Source: JAAYBT01 sp964404395 (GTDB taxonomy: Bacteria; Bacillota; Clostridia; Acetivibrionales; DTU013). From it: 20,134 bases of DNA. Location of the stretch: NCBI GenBank assembly GCA_964404395.1, contig CAYOKA010000033.1:1-20134 (forward strand), written 5' to 3'. Shown in pieces: positions 7,181 through 14,396 of this stretch (the first letter of the stretch is position 1; each line of letters begins with the position of its first letter). The position numbers and the translations under genes are program-made. The notes under the pieces were generated by a model. It ran no database searches. It was not told the origin of the DNA and saw only the letters and a list, made by a program, of their open reading frames with translations.

Positions 7181-7185
7181 TTTGA
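7120..7185 (+). CDS. Possible 21-codon leader micro-ORF with RFGGG repeats
   Basis: A GTG at 7120 follows directly on the hypD TAA, with GGAGG about 7 bases upstream. It opens a 21-codon frame reading VYARRFGGGK then MYACRFGGGI, ending in TGA at 7183-7185. The frame is that of hypD, and its stop overlaps the hypE TTG start (TTGA), the geometry of translational coupling. The peptide repeats the end of HypD (YYWFGGG). It may be a translated coupler or only a by-product of repeat expansion. Confidence 0.3.
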   Translation: MYARRFGGGKMYACRFGGGGI

Positions 7186-8180
7186 ATGAAAAGATTACAC
7201 TCAGGCACGGCGACGGAGGCCTTCATACTAACAAACTGATCAGGGATATTTTCTTCCGTCATTTTAACAATGATATTCTTACCGGATATCAGGACGCCGC
7301 CATTTTTCCATTGGAGAACAGGCGTCTGGCCTTTACGACAGATGGCTTCGTTGTAAAGCCCATCTTTTTCCCGGGCGGAAACATCGGAAAGCTTGCCGCA
7401 TCCGGAACCATTAACGATCTGACGGCTGCCGGGGCTGTTCCACTCTATCTGAGCGCAGGCTTCGTGATAGAGGAAGGTTTTGAGATGGAAATCCTCGATC
7501 AAATCGCTGCGTCTATTAGTGAAGTATGCAATTCGGTGGGAGCGAAGATCGTGACTGGAGACACGAAGGTCGTTGAAAAGGGCTTGGTTGACGGAGTATA
7601 TATCAACACATCAGGTATCGGGATAGTACATAAATGTTTTCTTCCCAGGCAGATAGGCAACGATGATGAAATTATCCTGACAGGAACAATCGCGGATCAT
7701 GGTACGGCAATCCTGCTGAAACGATTTTATCTTGGACTTGAAAGCGATATCGTAAGTGACTGCATGCCATTAGCAGAAATTATTCCGGCACTCGGCGATC
7801 TCATCAAGCATGTGAAGCTGATGCGAGATCCAACAAGGGGCGGACTGGTCACCGCTCTTTGCAAAATATCTGAAAGCAATCATCTTGGTGCTTTGATTGA
7901 AGAAGAAAAATTGAAAATCCGACCGGCTGTTCGCGCTGTCCATGATCTCTTAGGCACAGATCCCCTATACTTTGCCAGCGAGGGAAGGATGATTCTCGTT
8001 GTTGAAAAAGGCTATGGCAGGCAGATCATAAACATCATAAAGTGTTTGGAGAGCTGTTGTGATGCAGAAATAATCGGAACATTCAACAATATGTACAGCA
8101 AAGTATGCCTGCGTACAATAGTGGGAGGCGAACGGATACTCAGCATGCTGGAGAATCAAATAATAACCAGAATCTGTTGA
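7182..8180 (+). CDS. hypE: Carbamoyl dehydratase HypE
   Basis: A 332-aa AIRS/PurM-like protein that dehydrates the carbamoyl group received from HypF to a thiocyanate on its C-terminal cysteine. The N-terminus ITLRHGDGGLHT and the nucleotide-binding segment TTDGFVVKP, FPGGNIGKL, GTINDLTAAGA are typical of the family. The chain ends in RIC, so the acceptor cysteine C332 is present; the usual PRIC reads TRIC. The start is a TTG at 7182, preceded by GGAGGCGGTGGAA, since the nearby ATG at 7186 is in another frame. It is the last gene of the hydrogenase operon, and a hairpin follows 36 bases after its stop. Confidence 0.94.
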   Translation: MNEKITLRHGDGGLHTNKLIRDIFFRHFNNDILTGYQDAAIFPLENRRLAFTTDGFVVKPIFFPGGNIGKLAASGTINDLTAAGAVPLYLSAGFVIEEGFEMEILDQIAASISEVCNSVGAKIVTGDTKVVEKGLVDGVYINTSGIGIVHKCFLPRQIGNDDEIILTGTIADHGTAILLKRFYLGLESDIVSDCMPLAEIIPALGDLIKHVKLMRDPTRGGLVTALCKISESNHLGALIEEEKLKIRPAVRAVHDLLGTDPLYFASEGRMILVVEKGYGRQIINIIKCLESCCDAEIIGTFNNMYSKVCLRTIVGGERILSMLENQIITRIC

Positions 8181-8216
8181 AATCAATGTTGAATTAGCAT
8201 AAGGCTGTTATATATG

Positions 8217-8246
8217 CAGAAAACCCGCTGTCTAGCGGGTTTTCTG
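8217..8246. terminator. Perfect 13-bp hairpin between converging hypE and tRNA-Leu
   Basis: CAGAAAACCCGCT (8217-8229) and its exact complement (8234-8246) flank a 4-base loop. The A/T run lies inside the stem base, so the structure can act on transcripts from both sides: hypE from the left and tRNA-Leu from the right. No other terminator is visible for the hydrogenase operon. Confidence 0.85.
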
Positions 8247-8255
8247 ACGATCTTT

Positions 8256-8342
8256 TGGTGCCGAAGGCCGGACTCGAACCGGCACGGTATCGCTACCGGT
8301 GGATTTTGAGTCCACTACGTCTGCCAATTCCATCACTTCGGC
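8256..8342 (-). tRNA. tRNA-Leu (anticodon CAA)
   Basis: An 87-base gene with CCA encoded (8256-8258). The acceptor stem GCCGAAG / CTTCGGC pairs fully. The anticodon stem GTGGA/TCCAC encloses the loop CTCAAAA, giving anticodon CAA for UUG leucine codons. The long variable arm (CGGTAGCGATACCG region) is typical of class II tRNA-Leu, and the T-arm GGTTCGAGTCC is standard. Its 3' end faces the hydrogenase operon. Confidence 0.97.
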
Positions 8343-8371
8343 ATATACAAAGCGGTTCTTTCCGCAAAAGG

Positions 8372-8401
8372 ATTATACAATAGATTATTGCATGATGTCA
8401 A
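8372..8401 (-). promoter_or_regulatory. Consensus sigma-A promoter of tRNA-Leu
   Basis: On the minus strand, a perfect TTGACA (8396-8401) and a perfect TATAAT (8372-8377) are separated by 18 bases. Initiation near 8365 would give a short leader. That leader contains a small GCGG(N6)CCGC hairpin (8352-8365) just ahead of the tRNA. So the tRNA does not depend on read-through from the motility operon. Confidence 0.85.
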
Positions 8402-8419
8402 GAAAACAGAATAACAAAT

Positions 8420-8635
8420 CTAATTAATATTTTCGGTATTTGTTATCGTGTTTGCATCTTCAAATATGATTTCCTGTCTAACCATCCCATACTTTTCTGC
8501 CTGTGAAATAATTTGCTCCTCGGTCAGGTTCTCCATCGGATCTCTACCTGCAAGATAAATCATGCTGGCAACGGCAGTAATGATGATACCGATCCCTATC
8601 CCAAGAAGAATGCTTTTTAAATGGAATTGGTTCAT
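8420..8635 (-). CDS. Small single-pass membrane protein at the end of the motility operon
   Basis: A 71-aa protein with one hydrophobic segment at about residues 8-29, followed by a soluble tail. The tail contains LTEEQIISQAEKYGMV, a motif of the kind (D/E-E-x-I-I-x-x-A-x-x-x-G-M) seen in small clostridial membrane proteins related to the N-terminal region of MltG-like proteins. An AGGTAGGG stretch precedes the ATG. It lies 13 bases after the SwrB-like gene and is the last gene of the operon. I do not know its function; the motif link is from memory of the family and is weak. Confidence 0.7.
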   Translation of the reverse strand: MNQFHLKSILLGIGIGIIITAVASMIYLAGRDPMENLTEEQIISQAEKYGMVRQEIIFEDANTITNTENIN

Positions 8636-8648
8636 TTCATGCCCTACC

Positions 8649-9332
8649 TCATTTCTTAAGACCGATAATTAATTCGACCTCTCCCTTTCCCATATTTAGT
8701 TCCCTTGCTATATCGAGACTTTTCATTCCTCCCTTGCTGAAGCTGAGCACCTGTGCATACTTTTTTCTTAGCGGAATTACCTTTTCCTTTTTGACTGTAG
8801 GATTTGAATGAATATCCATGTTTGTAGCCCTTGTATAAGCTGCAGTAACTGTATCTGCACTATTTACGGCAACCGCAAATGTGCTGCTATTCTCAACAGC
8901 GCGGATTTTAGGCTCAGATAATGAGGCAGTCGCAACGGCATCTGCCGCTGATTGGACAACAGTATCTTCAATAATATCATCAATGGTTTCATCAATAACA
9001 GAAGCATTAACAGTATTATCGGAAATATCTGAATCCACATAGATGCTTTGAGCCTTTTGTGTCAATTTGTCGACTCTCTTTGTTGCGTCCATAAGATTCC
9101 GGGTCAATTCCTCATTCTTCAAATCCATCTGATTGACAATATAATCAGAATAATTGTTTAATTCATCAATCATAAGCTCCGCATCACTTATAATCTCAGT
9201 AAGCTCCTGTTTTTTATCATCGAAATTTTTGGTGAAATCGAACACCTTTTTCTTGTCGAGAAAAATGCAAATGAGAGAAACTATTATCAGAAGTATTCCT
9301 AAAAATATGAAACTGACATAAAAACCGTTCAT
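8649..9332 (-). CDS. SwrB-like membrane protein (DUF6115-type)
   Basis: A 227-aa protein with an N-terminal membrane anchor (about residues 5-25), a charged coiled-coil stretch (30-95), a low-complexity acidic and Ala/Ser-rich linker (95-180), and a C-terminal block KYAQVLSFSKGGMKSLDIARELNMGKGEVELIIGL in two halves that resembles a small helix-turn-helix. This layout matches Bacillus subtilis SwrB, which is encoded just after sigD and promotes flagellar basal body maturation. Here it is also downstream of sigD, but fapA and a small gene lie between. Sequence identity to SwrB is probably low; the assignment rests on architecture, the C-terminal motif and position. Confidence 0.7.
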   Translation of the reverse strand: MNGFYVSFIFLGILLIIVSLICIFLDKKKVFDFTKNFDDKKQELTEIISDAELMIDELNNYSDYIVNQMDLKNEELTRNLMDATKRVDKLTQKAQSIYVDSDISDNTVNASVIDETIDDIIEDTVVQSAADAVATASLSEPKIRAVENSSTFAVAVNSADTVTAAYTRATNMDIHSNPTVKKEKVIPLRKKYAQVLSFSKGGMKSLDIARELNMGKGEVELIIGLKK

Positions 9333-9513
9333 CCCTTCACCTCATACCGGCTACCGCTCTGATCATATATGATATATGCTCATCCATTCGGCACCTGTTT
9401 TATCTTCTGTTGGGCATTTTGCGATGTAATACATTTTGAGTTCCGCCAGCCAAATTATATTAAGGTCATATCGCAAAAGCTTTTAGTTAATAACTGTAAC
9501 ACAAAATACTAAG
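9333..9513. other. 181-base intergenic gap inside the motility operon, with dyad symmetry
   Basis: This gap is unusual in an otherwise compact operon. It holds a perfect 9-base inverted repeat, TTTTGCGAT (9417-9425) and ATCGCAAAA (9470-9478), 44 bases apart, and a 12-base palindrome ATCATATATGAT (9362-9373). A TATAAT is present on the minus strand at about 9453-9458, but without a recognisable -35 box. No open frame with a ribosome binding site was found. Confidence 0.5.
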
Positions 9514-9837
9514 CTAAATCTTAATATCTATTGTACTAGTACTTATCTCATTATTCAACCTGTTTTTTTCCTGTTCTTCCTTCTTTTCAGTATCATGGCC
9601 GTCTTTTCCTTTTTTACCGTCTCCTTGTTGTCTTTGCTTCTGTTTTTCCATAATCCGAGCATGCTCAGCTTCAGATTGTGAACGCACCTGTTTCAGGGAT
9701 TCCTCCGCTTCACGCTCCGCTGCTAATGCTTGCTGCTGCTGCATGCCTTGGTTTCTTTGCATAGCATCACTTGTCACCTTTGCAGCGTCCAGTGTCCTCG
9801 GCACCATTATCTGAAAATCAATCGGTTTAATAGACAA
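9514..9837 (-). CDS. Small Q/K/E-rich protein of the motility operon, function unknown
   Basis: A 107-aa protein. It starts MSIKPIDFQIMVPRTLD and ends STIDIKI, two short conserved-looking ends joined by a hydrophilic middle rich in Gln, Lys and Glu that is likely helical or coiled coil, then disordered. There is no membrane segment. The TTG at 9835-9837 is chosen because AAGGGAG lies about 8 bases upstream; the longer frame from GTG 9846 would put that site directly against the start. I recall similar small proteins beside fapA and sigD in other Clostridia but have no function to offer. Its place between fapA and the SwrB-like gene suggests a motility role. Confidence 0.7.
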   Translation of the reverse strand: MSIKPIDFQIMVPRTLDAAKVTSDAMQRNQGMQQQQALAAEREAEESLKQVRSQSEAEHARIMEKQKQRQQGDGKKGKDGHDTEKKEEQEKNRLNNEISTSTIDIKI

Positions 9838-9890
9838 GCATATCACTCCCTTAACCAGTACTACCCTTTGCGTTGGACGTCCTTTCTTTA

Positions 9891-11516
9891 TTACTTATCA
9901 ATAGGTCCTACCCTGATATCGGCTCCATCTCTGTACAATGTACAATACTGAAGATTTTCCTTTACATACATCATACAAGAACCTATTGCTACTTTTGTCC
10001 CGGGATATATAAAATTATAGGATCTAACTTTTCCGTATGCATCCTTTTGCAGCGTTTTTTCAAGTCTCTCAAACTCTTCATTTAGCTCAACAAGTCTACT
10101 TGACAGGAATATCCTGGTTCTGACGCTCTTAGCAAGCATTTCCTGTTTATCGGGGGTAAGCGTGCTTGACATTTCAAGCTTCTTTAAAATATTGATTGCT
10201 TGCTCAGCCTTTCTTAAATCAGACTCAAAAGAAATAATGTTATCATTTATTGATTTATAGCGCTCCCTGACCGTAGGATCCACACCTACTTCAATGTCCG
10301 TTATCGTGTACATATGGGAACCAATCACCTTTGCTACAATTTCATTACCTACCTTACATGTTCCACCTACCAATAGGCCTTTTCTGCCGGAAAGCTCAAG
10401 CTTATTGCCGCATGTAATATTACTGTGCATAATCGCTTCAGCTTTGATATTGTTTTTTGCCTCAACATTGCTGTTTTCTATATATCGTGAAACGATATCA
10501 CCACCGCTGATAAGCACTCCTTTGCCCATTCCCTGCATGCCTCTTCTGAGGATAATGTCGCCTCCGGCCTTAATAATAGCGCCTTCTACTACTCCCATGA
10601 CCTCTACATTGCCACCTGCTTCCACAACGAAGCCTGAAAGAACATTCCCCCTGATAGACACATTTCCAATAAAGGATATGTTGCCGGTTGAGTTATCAAC
10701 GTCGGCTGGAACCTCATGTGTAGCAAAAACGCTGACCTTTCCATCTGTATAATTGATTTGCCCCGATAAATTAGCCAGAAGCTGCGTTCTGTCCTCTGAT
10801 GGAATGACATTACGGCCTTTTGGCAATACTGCAGGCTTCCCGTCTGTAGCCGGAATATCCGTCCCGATCACAGTCTTGCCGGGGATCCCTCTAACAGGCG
10901 GTATAAGTGTGCAAAGTATCTGCCCCTTTTCCGCACTTTGTATCAGGTTTAATTCTCTGAAGTCGACCCTTCCATCTTCCAAGATCGTCGGCTTAGTTTC
11001 TCTTTTTCTATCAAAGTGAAATTCGACACTACCGTTCTTACCGCTTTCAGGAGGCTTGCCCTCAGCGATACAAATCATCTCGGAATAAATCGGATACTTA
11101 ATTACAGATTCCAGGTTAGCCTTATTAATCCCATAAATAATGCCACTTTTATTTAAAATATCAATAACTTCCTCAAAGGTCAACATTCTGCCATTTTCCG
11201 GGCGAGTAAAAGAAACATATCCCTTCATCTTATCAGGTGATATCATCGTAGATGCAGTAGCATTCATTTTAATTTCTTCTTGTGGTTCCGCTATTCTGAC
11301 GGGTATCTTATCTGCTTTTCTCACGGCTAACTCAACGATTTCTCTACTAAAACTCCTAATTTTTTTTCTGGAAAGACGATCTATGACAGTCTGTAATTCT
11401 ACACGTTTACCCCTGCCTACAGGAGGATGTACAGAAATAAATACACCATCATTTTGAAATAGTAACTGATAAAATCCATCATTTACATTAACATCAGTAG
11501 CATCGTTAAAGCTCAT
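9891..11516 (-). CDS. FapA-family protein (DUF342)
   Basis: A 541-aa protein with an N-terminal region (1-~90), the DUF342 N-domain (about 95-260, with GIPGKTVIGTDIPATDGKP), a right-handed beta-helix made of short glycine-rich turns (about 265-400; GNVSIRGNVLSGFVVEAGG and GGDIILRRGMQG), a coiled coil (about 415-500) and a short C-terminal beta region. This is the standard FapA plan. Family members occur in flagellar and polysaccharide loci, and some affect flagellation or cell-envelope signalling, but the biochemical role is not settled. It lies 38 bases downstream of sigD. Confidence 0.9.
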   Translation of the reverse strand: MSFNDATDVNVNDGFYQLLFQNDGVFISVHPPVGRGKRVELQTVIDRLSRKKIRSFSREIVELAVRKADKIPVRIAEPQEEIKMNATASTMISPDKMKGYVSFTRPENGRMLTFEEVIDILNKSGIIYGINKANLESVIKYPIYSEMICIAEGKPPESGKNGSVEFHFDRKRETKPTILEDGRVDFRELNLIQSAEKGQILCTLIPPVRGIPGKTVIGTDIPATDGKPAVLPKGRNVIPSEDRTQLLANLSGQINYTDGKVSVFATHEVPADVDNSTGNISFIGNVSIRGNVLSGFVVEAGGNVEVMGVVEGAIIKAGGDIILRRGMQGMGKGVLISGGDIVSRYIENSNVEAKNNIKAEAIMHSNITCGNKLELSGRKGLLVGGTCKVGNEIVAKVIGSHMYTITDIEVGVDPTVRERYKSINDNIISFESDLRKAEQAINILKKLEMSSTLTPDKQEMLAKSVRTRIFLSSRLVELNEEFERLEKTLQKDAYGKVRSYNFIYPGTKVAIGSCMMYVKENLQYCTLYRDGADIRVGPIDK

Positions 11517-11554
11517 AATCTCAGCAACTCCTATTATTGATAATTTAAGTAGTA

Positions 11555-12322
11555 TTATTCATCCAGTAAAGACCTTTGTCTTGCCAATTTGCCTCTAAGC
11601 CTCATAATTGCTTTTGTATGAATCTGCGAAATTCTGGACTCTGACACTTTCATTATTGCACTAATTTCCTTAAGTGTCAATTCCTCATAGTAGTATAAGC
11701 TGAGTACCATTTTTTCTTTTTCCGGGAGCTTATCAATAGCATCTCCTAAGACCTCCTTTATTTCTGTCAATTCAGCTTCACGCTCCGGTCTGTACGGTTG
11801 ACTCGAATTTGGTACATCCATGCCTATTTCATAATTTTGTTCAAGGAATTCTTCAAGAGAAACCATTGATGTCACATTGACTTTATTTAAAAGCTTATAA
11901 AAATCATCCAGCGGTATCTTCAATTTATTTGCAATGTCAATATCTTCAGCTGAGTGACCCAGTTCGTTCTCGACTTCTCTATAAGCTTTCTCAAGTTCCT
12001 TATTCTTTTGTCGCAAAGATCTGGGCACCCAGTCCATTTCGCGTATACTGTCTATTATTGAGCCCCTTATTCTTAAAGAGGCATATGTTTCAAATTTAAC
12101 ACCCTTGTCCAAGTCATATTTATCAATTGCATCAATAAGCCCGAATACACCAAAGCTTACAAGATCGTCATATTCAATATTCGAACCAAAATAGATATTC
12201 ATTCGTCCGGCAATAAACTTGATAAGATGCGCATACTCAAGTATTAGTGTCTCCCTTATCTGCGGATCTAAACTCTCGCGGTACTGCTTCCAAAGTTCTC
12301 TCTTATTGTTGCTATTGGCCAC
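11555..12322 (-). CDS. sigD: Flagellar RNA polymerase sigma factor SigD/FliA (sigma-28)
   Basis: A 255-aa sigma-70-family factor that directs late flagellar and chemotaxis genes. Region 2 is clear (YDDLVSFGVFGLIDAIDKYD, FETYASLRIRGSIID, then DWVPRSLRQ, the FliA-type signature). Region 3 follows around residues 120-165, and region 4 at 190-250 includes LPEKEKMVLSLYYYEELTLKEIS and the helix-turn-helix SESRISQIHTKA. I chose the GTG at 12322 because GGGGGAA lies about 6 bases ahead of it; an ATG five codons upstream (12337) has a much poorer site and remains possible. Position in the operon matches Bacillus and Clostridium. No anti-sigma factor gene is in the window. Confidence 0.93.
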   Translation of the reverse strand: MANSNNKRELWKQYRESLDPQIRETLILEYAHLIKFIAGRMNIYFGSNIEYDDLVSFGVFGLIDAIDKYDLDKGVKFETYASLRIRGSIIDSIREMDWVPRSLRQKNKELEKAYREVENELGHSAEDIDIANKLKIPLDDFYKLLNKVNVTSMVSLEEFLEQNYEIGMDVPNSSQPYRPEREAELTEIKEVLGDAIDKLPEKEKMVLSLYYYEELTLKEISAIMKVSESRISQIHTKAIMRLRGKLARQRSLLDE

Positions 12323-12346
12323 ATGAATTTCCCCCATAAATTTTTA

Positions 12347-12745
12347 CTACTCATTTATCCCAGTTCGGATGGCTCTGCTTACTGTCAAAGGCTCAAAGTC
12401 ATCCTCTGCATCATTAGCTGTTAAATTAACCTTATAACCCGAATCTTCCTGTTTACCCACTTGCTTGAGCCTTTCATTGATTGTTGCTACTCTTTTTTCC
12501 TCCTCCAGCTGTTTTTTTCTTATTCTCTCTTCCTTTTGTCTTTCAACCTCTCTAATCTTGACCTCTTTCTTTGTCAATCGTACAGTATATCTAATATATA
12601 AACCCAGTATATAAAACAGAAGCATCATCACGGCCATTCGCAAATAAATCGTCTGATCAACCACACCGACTGAATAACTAACTATACCCGTAACTATTGC
12701 TGCTAAACAGCCTAATATAAATGGCAGCTTACGAATATTTCCCAT
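12347..12745 (-). CDS. Small two-helix membrane protein between cheD and sigD, unknown function
   Basis: A 132-aa protein with two hydrophobic segments (about 8-28 and 34-52), then a strongly charged, probably coiled-coil stretch (58-100, many E/K/R/Q), and a tail ending DFEPLTVSRAIRTGINE. The layout suggests an inner-membrane protein with a cytosolic helical arm. GAGGTGAT precedes the ATG, and the gene begins one base after cheD. It does not match a known chemotaxis family that I can name. The operon position makes a motility-related role likely. Confidence 0.75.
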   Translation of the reverse strand: MGNIRKLPFILGCLAAIVTGIVSYSVGVVDQTIYLRMAVMMLLFYILGLYIRYTVRLTKKEVKIREVERQKEERIRKKQLEEEKRVATINERLKQVGKQEDSGYKVNLTANDAEDDFEPLTVSRAIRTGINE

Positions 12746-12746
12746 T

Positions 12747-13232
12747 CTAAATCACCTCTGTACCGTGCCCTATTGTCTTAATTAAAAGCTTACCGCTATC
12801 AGAATGTATTTCAATCGTCCTCCCGTAATTTCCACCTGTATCTTCAGCAATAATCGGAATATTAAGTGATCTAAGCACTACCTTTGTTGCTGTTACATTT
12901 CTGGCACCAATACGTAGCATTTCAGAAGTATCATTAAATGAGAACATCTGAGCCCCACCTGCAAGCTTGGCTACAATATTTGATTTGACAGCACCAAGAC
13001 CAATCATATCCTCCAGCAGTTTATAAGTGGCAGTATCTGCAAACTTGGCGATATTCGACTTGTTTCTGGCATGCTGGCTTGATGGTAGCATAATATGTGC
13101 TAGTCCGGCAACCTTTCTTCTGGGATCATAAAGCACTATACCTACACATGAACCCAGTCCAAGGGTAGTTATAATGCATGGATGCCTGGATGAACGCAAA
13201 TCAGCCATACCAACCTTAATTACATTATCCAT
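12747..13232 (-). CDS. cheD: Chemoreceptor glutamine deamidase CheD
   Basis: A 161-aa protein. The catalytic cysteine sits in LGLGSCVGIVLYD, and the partner histidine in AGLAHIMLPSS. GGAQMF and GARNVTATKVVL complete the family signature. CheD deamidates receptor glutamines and, in Bacillus and Thermotoga, binds CheC and enhances its phosphatase activity; the cheC gene is directly upstream, 3 bases away. AGGAGT precedes the start. Length is normal. Confidence 0.95.
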   Translation of the reverse strand: MDNVIKVGMADLRSSRHPCIITTLGLGSCVGIVLYDPRRKVAGLAHIMLPSSQHARNKSNIAKFADTATYKLLEDMIGLGAVKSNIVAKLAGGAQMFSFNDTSEMLRIGARNVTATKVVLRSLNIPIIAEDTGGNYGRTIEIHSDSGKLLIKTIGHGTEVI

Positions 13233-13235
13233 TCG

Positions 13236-13853
13236 TCAAATGACTCCTAATGCTTTCATTAATACATCATAGGTGTCATAATCAGGCACAAGAAAGAAAT
13301 CACCAACCACCTTCTCATCACCTTCTTCGAACTGAGTCTCGATATATAACACCGTATCCCCAACCTTGCCAAACTCAATAGCAGGTACGCTTAAAATAGC
13401 TCCTGCCATATCTATAGCTAAATCCGGGACAGAAGAAAACGTCTTAAGATTTGTCAGTCCCGATAATGCTGACAAATAAGAACCGGTAAGAATATTCCCA
13501 ATCTCCTTCAACGCTGATATTTCCATTTCTGAAAATTCACGCTCGTCATCAATGGGCGTCCCCATAAGCATGCTTACAAGCGTAGAGGCTGCACGCTTTT
13601 GCAGAATGAACATAATATATCCGGTTAAGTCTCCTGATACCTTAAACAGTATGCCTACTACAGGCAGCTCAGCCCCGCCAAGGGTTTCACTTACTTCGTT
13701 AAATCTAAAAATTTTAACTATGGGAACATCCATGTCAACCTTTCTATTCAATAGCTTAGCTAAGGCTGTCACAGCATTTCCTGCGCCAATGTTTCCTATT
13801 TCCCTCAACACATCCAAATGTAGATTGCTTAAATCATCAATTCCGGTCACCAT
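13236..13853 (-). CDS. cheC: CheY-phosphate phosphatase CheC
   Basis: A 205-aa protein with both CheC active sites intact: DVLREIGNIGAGNA near the N-terminus and SALKEIGNILTGSY in the middle, each with the Glu and Asn of the E-x-x-N motif. CheC removes phosphate from CheY-P and works with CheD. The ATG at 13853 is preferred because GGGGGAG lies about 8 bases upstream and the family normally starts close to the first motif. The open frame runs 20 codons further upstream into cheW, which would give an untypical basic extension. Confidence 0.94.
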   Translation of the reverse strand: MVTGIDDLSNLHLDVLREIGNIGAGNAVTALAKLLNRKVDMDVPIVKIFRFNEVSETLGGAELPVVGILFKVSGDLTGYIMFILQKRAASTLVSMLMGTPIDDEREFSEMEISALKEIGNILTGSYLSALSGLTNLKTFSSVPDLAIDMAGAILSVPAIEFGKVGDTVLYIETQFEEGDEKVVGDFFLVPDYDTYDVLMKALGVI

Positions 13854-13869
13854 ATCATCATCTCCCCCG

Positions 13870-14352
13870 CTAGGCAAAAGAATCCTCTTGTACTTGGTCG
13901 GTTTTATCCTCAATAGAAATCAGTCTCTCAAGGTTTAACAATGTTATGATCTTCCCTTCTGCTTTGCCAACACCCGCGATATAATCCAATGAAAAATCAC
14001 CTGCGATATTTGTTATGCTTTCTGTGGATTCCTCATCCAGCTCAATAACCTCCGCTACTGAATCCACAATTAACCCGGCTGATATTTCATCCAAACCAAC
14101 GATTATAATCCTTGTTTCCGAGTCGTAAACATCCTCCGAAAGACCAAACTTCAGCCGGAGGCTGATTACCGGGATAATATCGCCTCGCAGGTTAATTACA
14201 CCCTTGAGGAAAACCGGCAATTTGGGTACTCTTGCAATCTCCATAGTCTTTTCGATAATTGTGGTTATTTTCCGAATATCTATTCCGTACTCTTCATCAC
14301 CAATCTTAAAAACAAGATATTTCTTAGCCCCGATTTGAATATTATCTGCCAT
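13870..14352 (-). CDS. cheW: Chemotaxis coupling protein CheW
   Basis: A 160-aa CheW-domain protein that links receptors to CheA. Recognisable segments are KYLVFKIGDEEYGIDI, VPKLPVFLKGVINLRGDIIP (the family hallmark), IIIVGLDEISAGLIVDSV and the closing GKIITLLNLERLI. A short acidic tail follows. It lies 44 bases downstream of cheA, with AGGAGGT before its ATG. Confidence 0.95.
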   Translation of the reverse strand: MADNIQIGAKKYLVFKIGDEEYGIDIRKITTIIEKTMEIARVPKLPVFLKGVINLRGDIIPVISLRLKFGLSEDVYDSETRIIIVGLDEISAGLIVDSVAEVIELDEESTESITNIAGDFSLDYIAGVGKAEGKIITLLNLERLISIEDKTDQVQEDSFA

Positions 14353-14396
14353 AATTAACCTCCTAAAATATCATCGACCTAACACTGTCAAAGTAT

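Noticed and set aside
7116..7502. Minus-strand frame with NLQAYI/NLRAYT repeats over hypE and the 30-bp units
   Set aside because: Its repeats only reflect the 30-bp units on the other strand; no start signal, and it overlaps hypE.
10294..10752. 152-codon plus-strand frame opposite fapA
   Set aside because: Low-complexity shadow of the repetitive beta-helix coding region of fapA.
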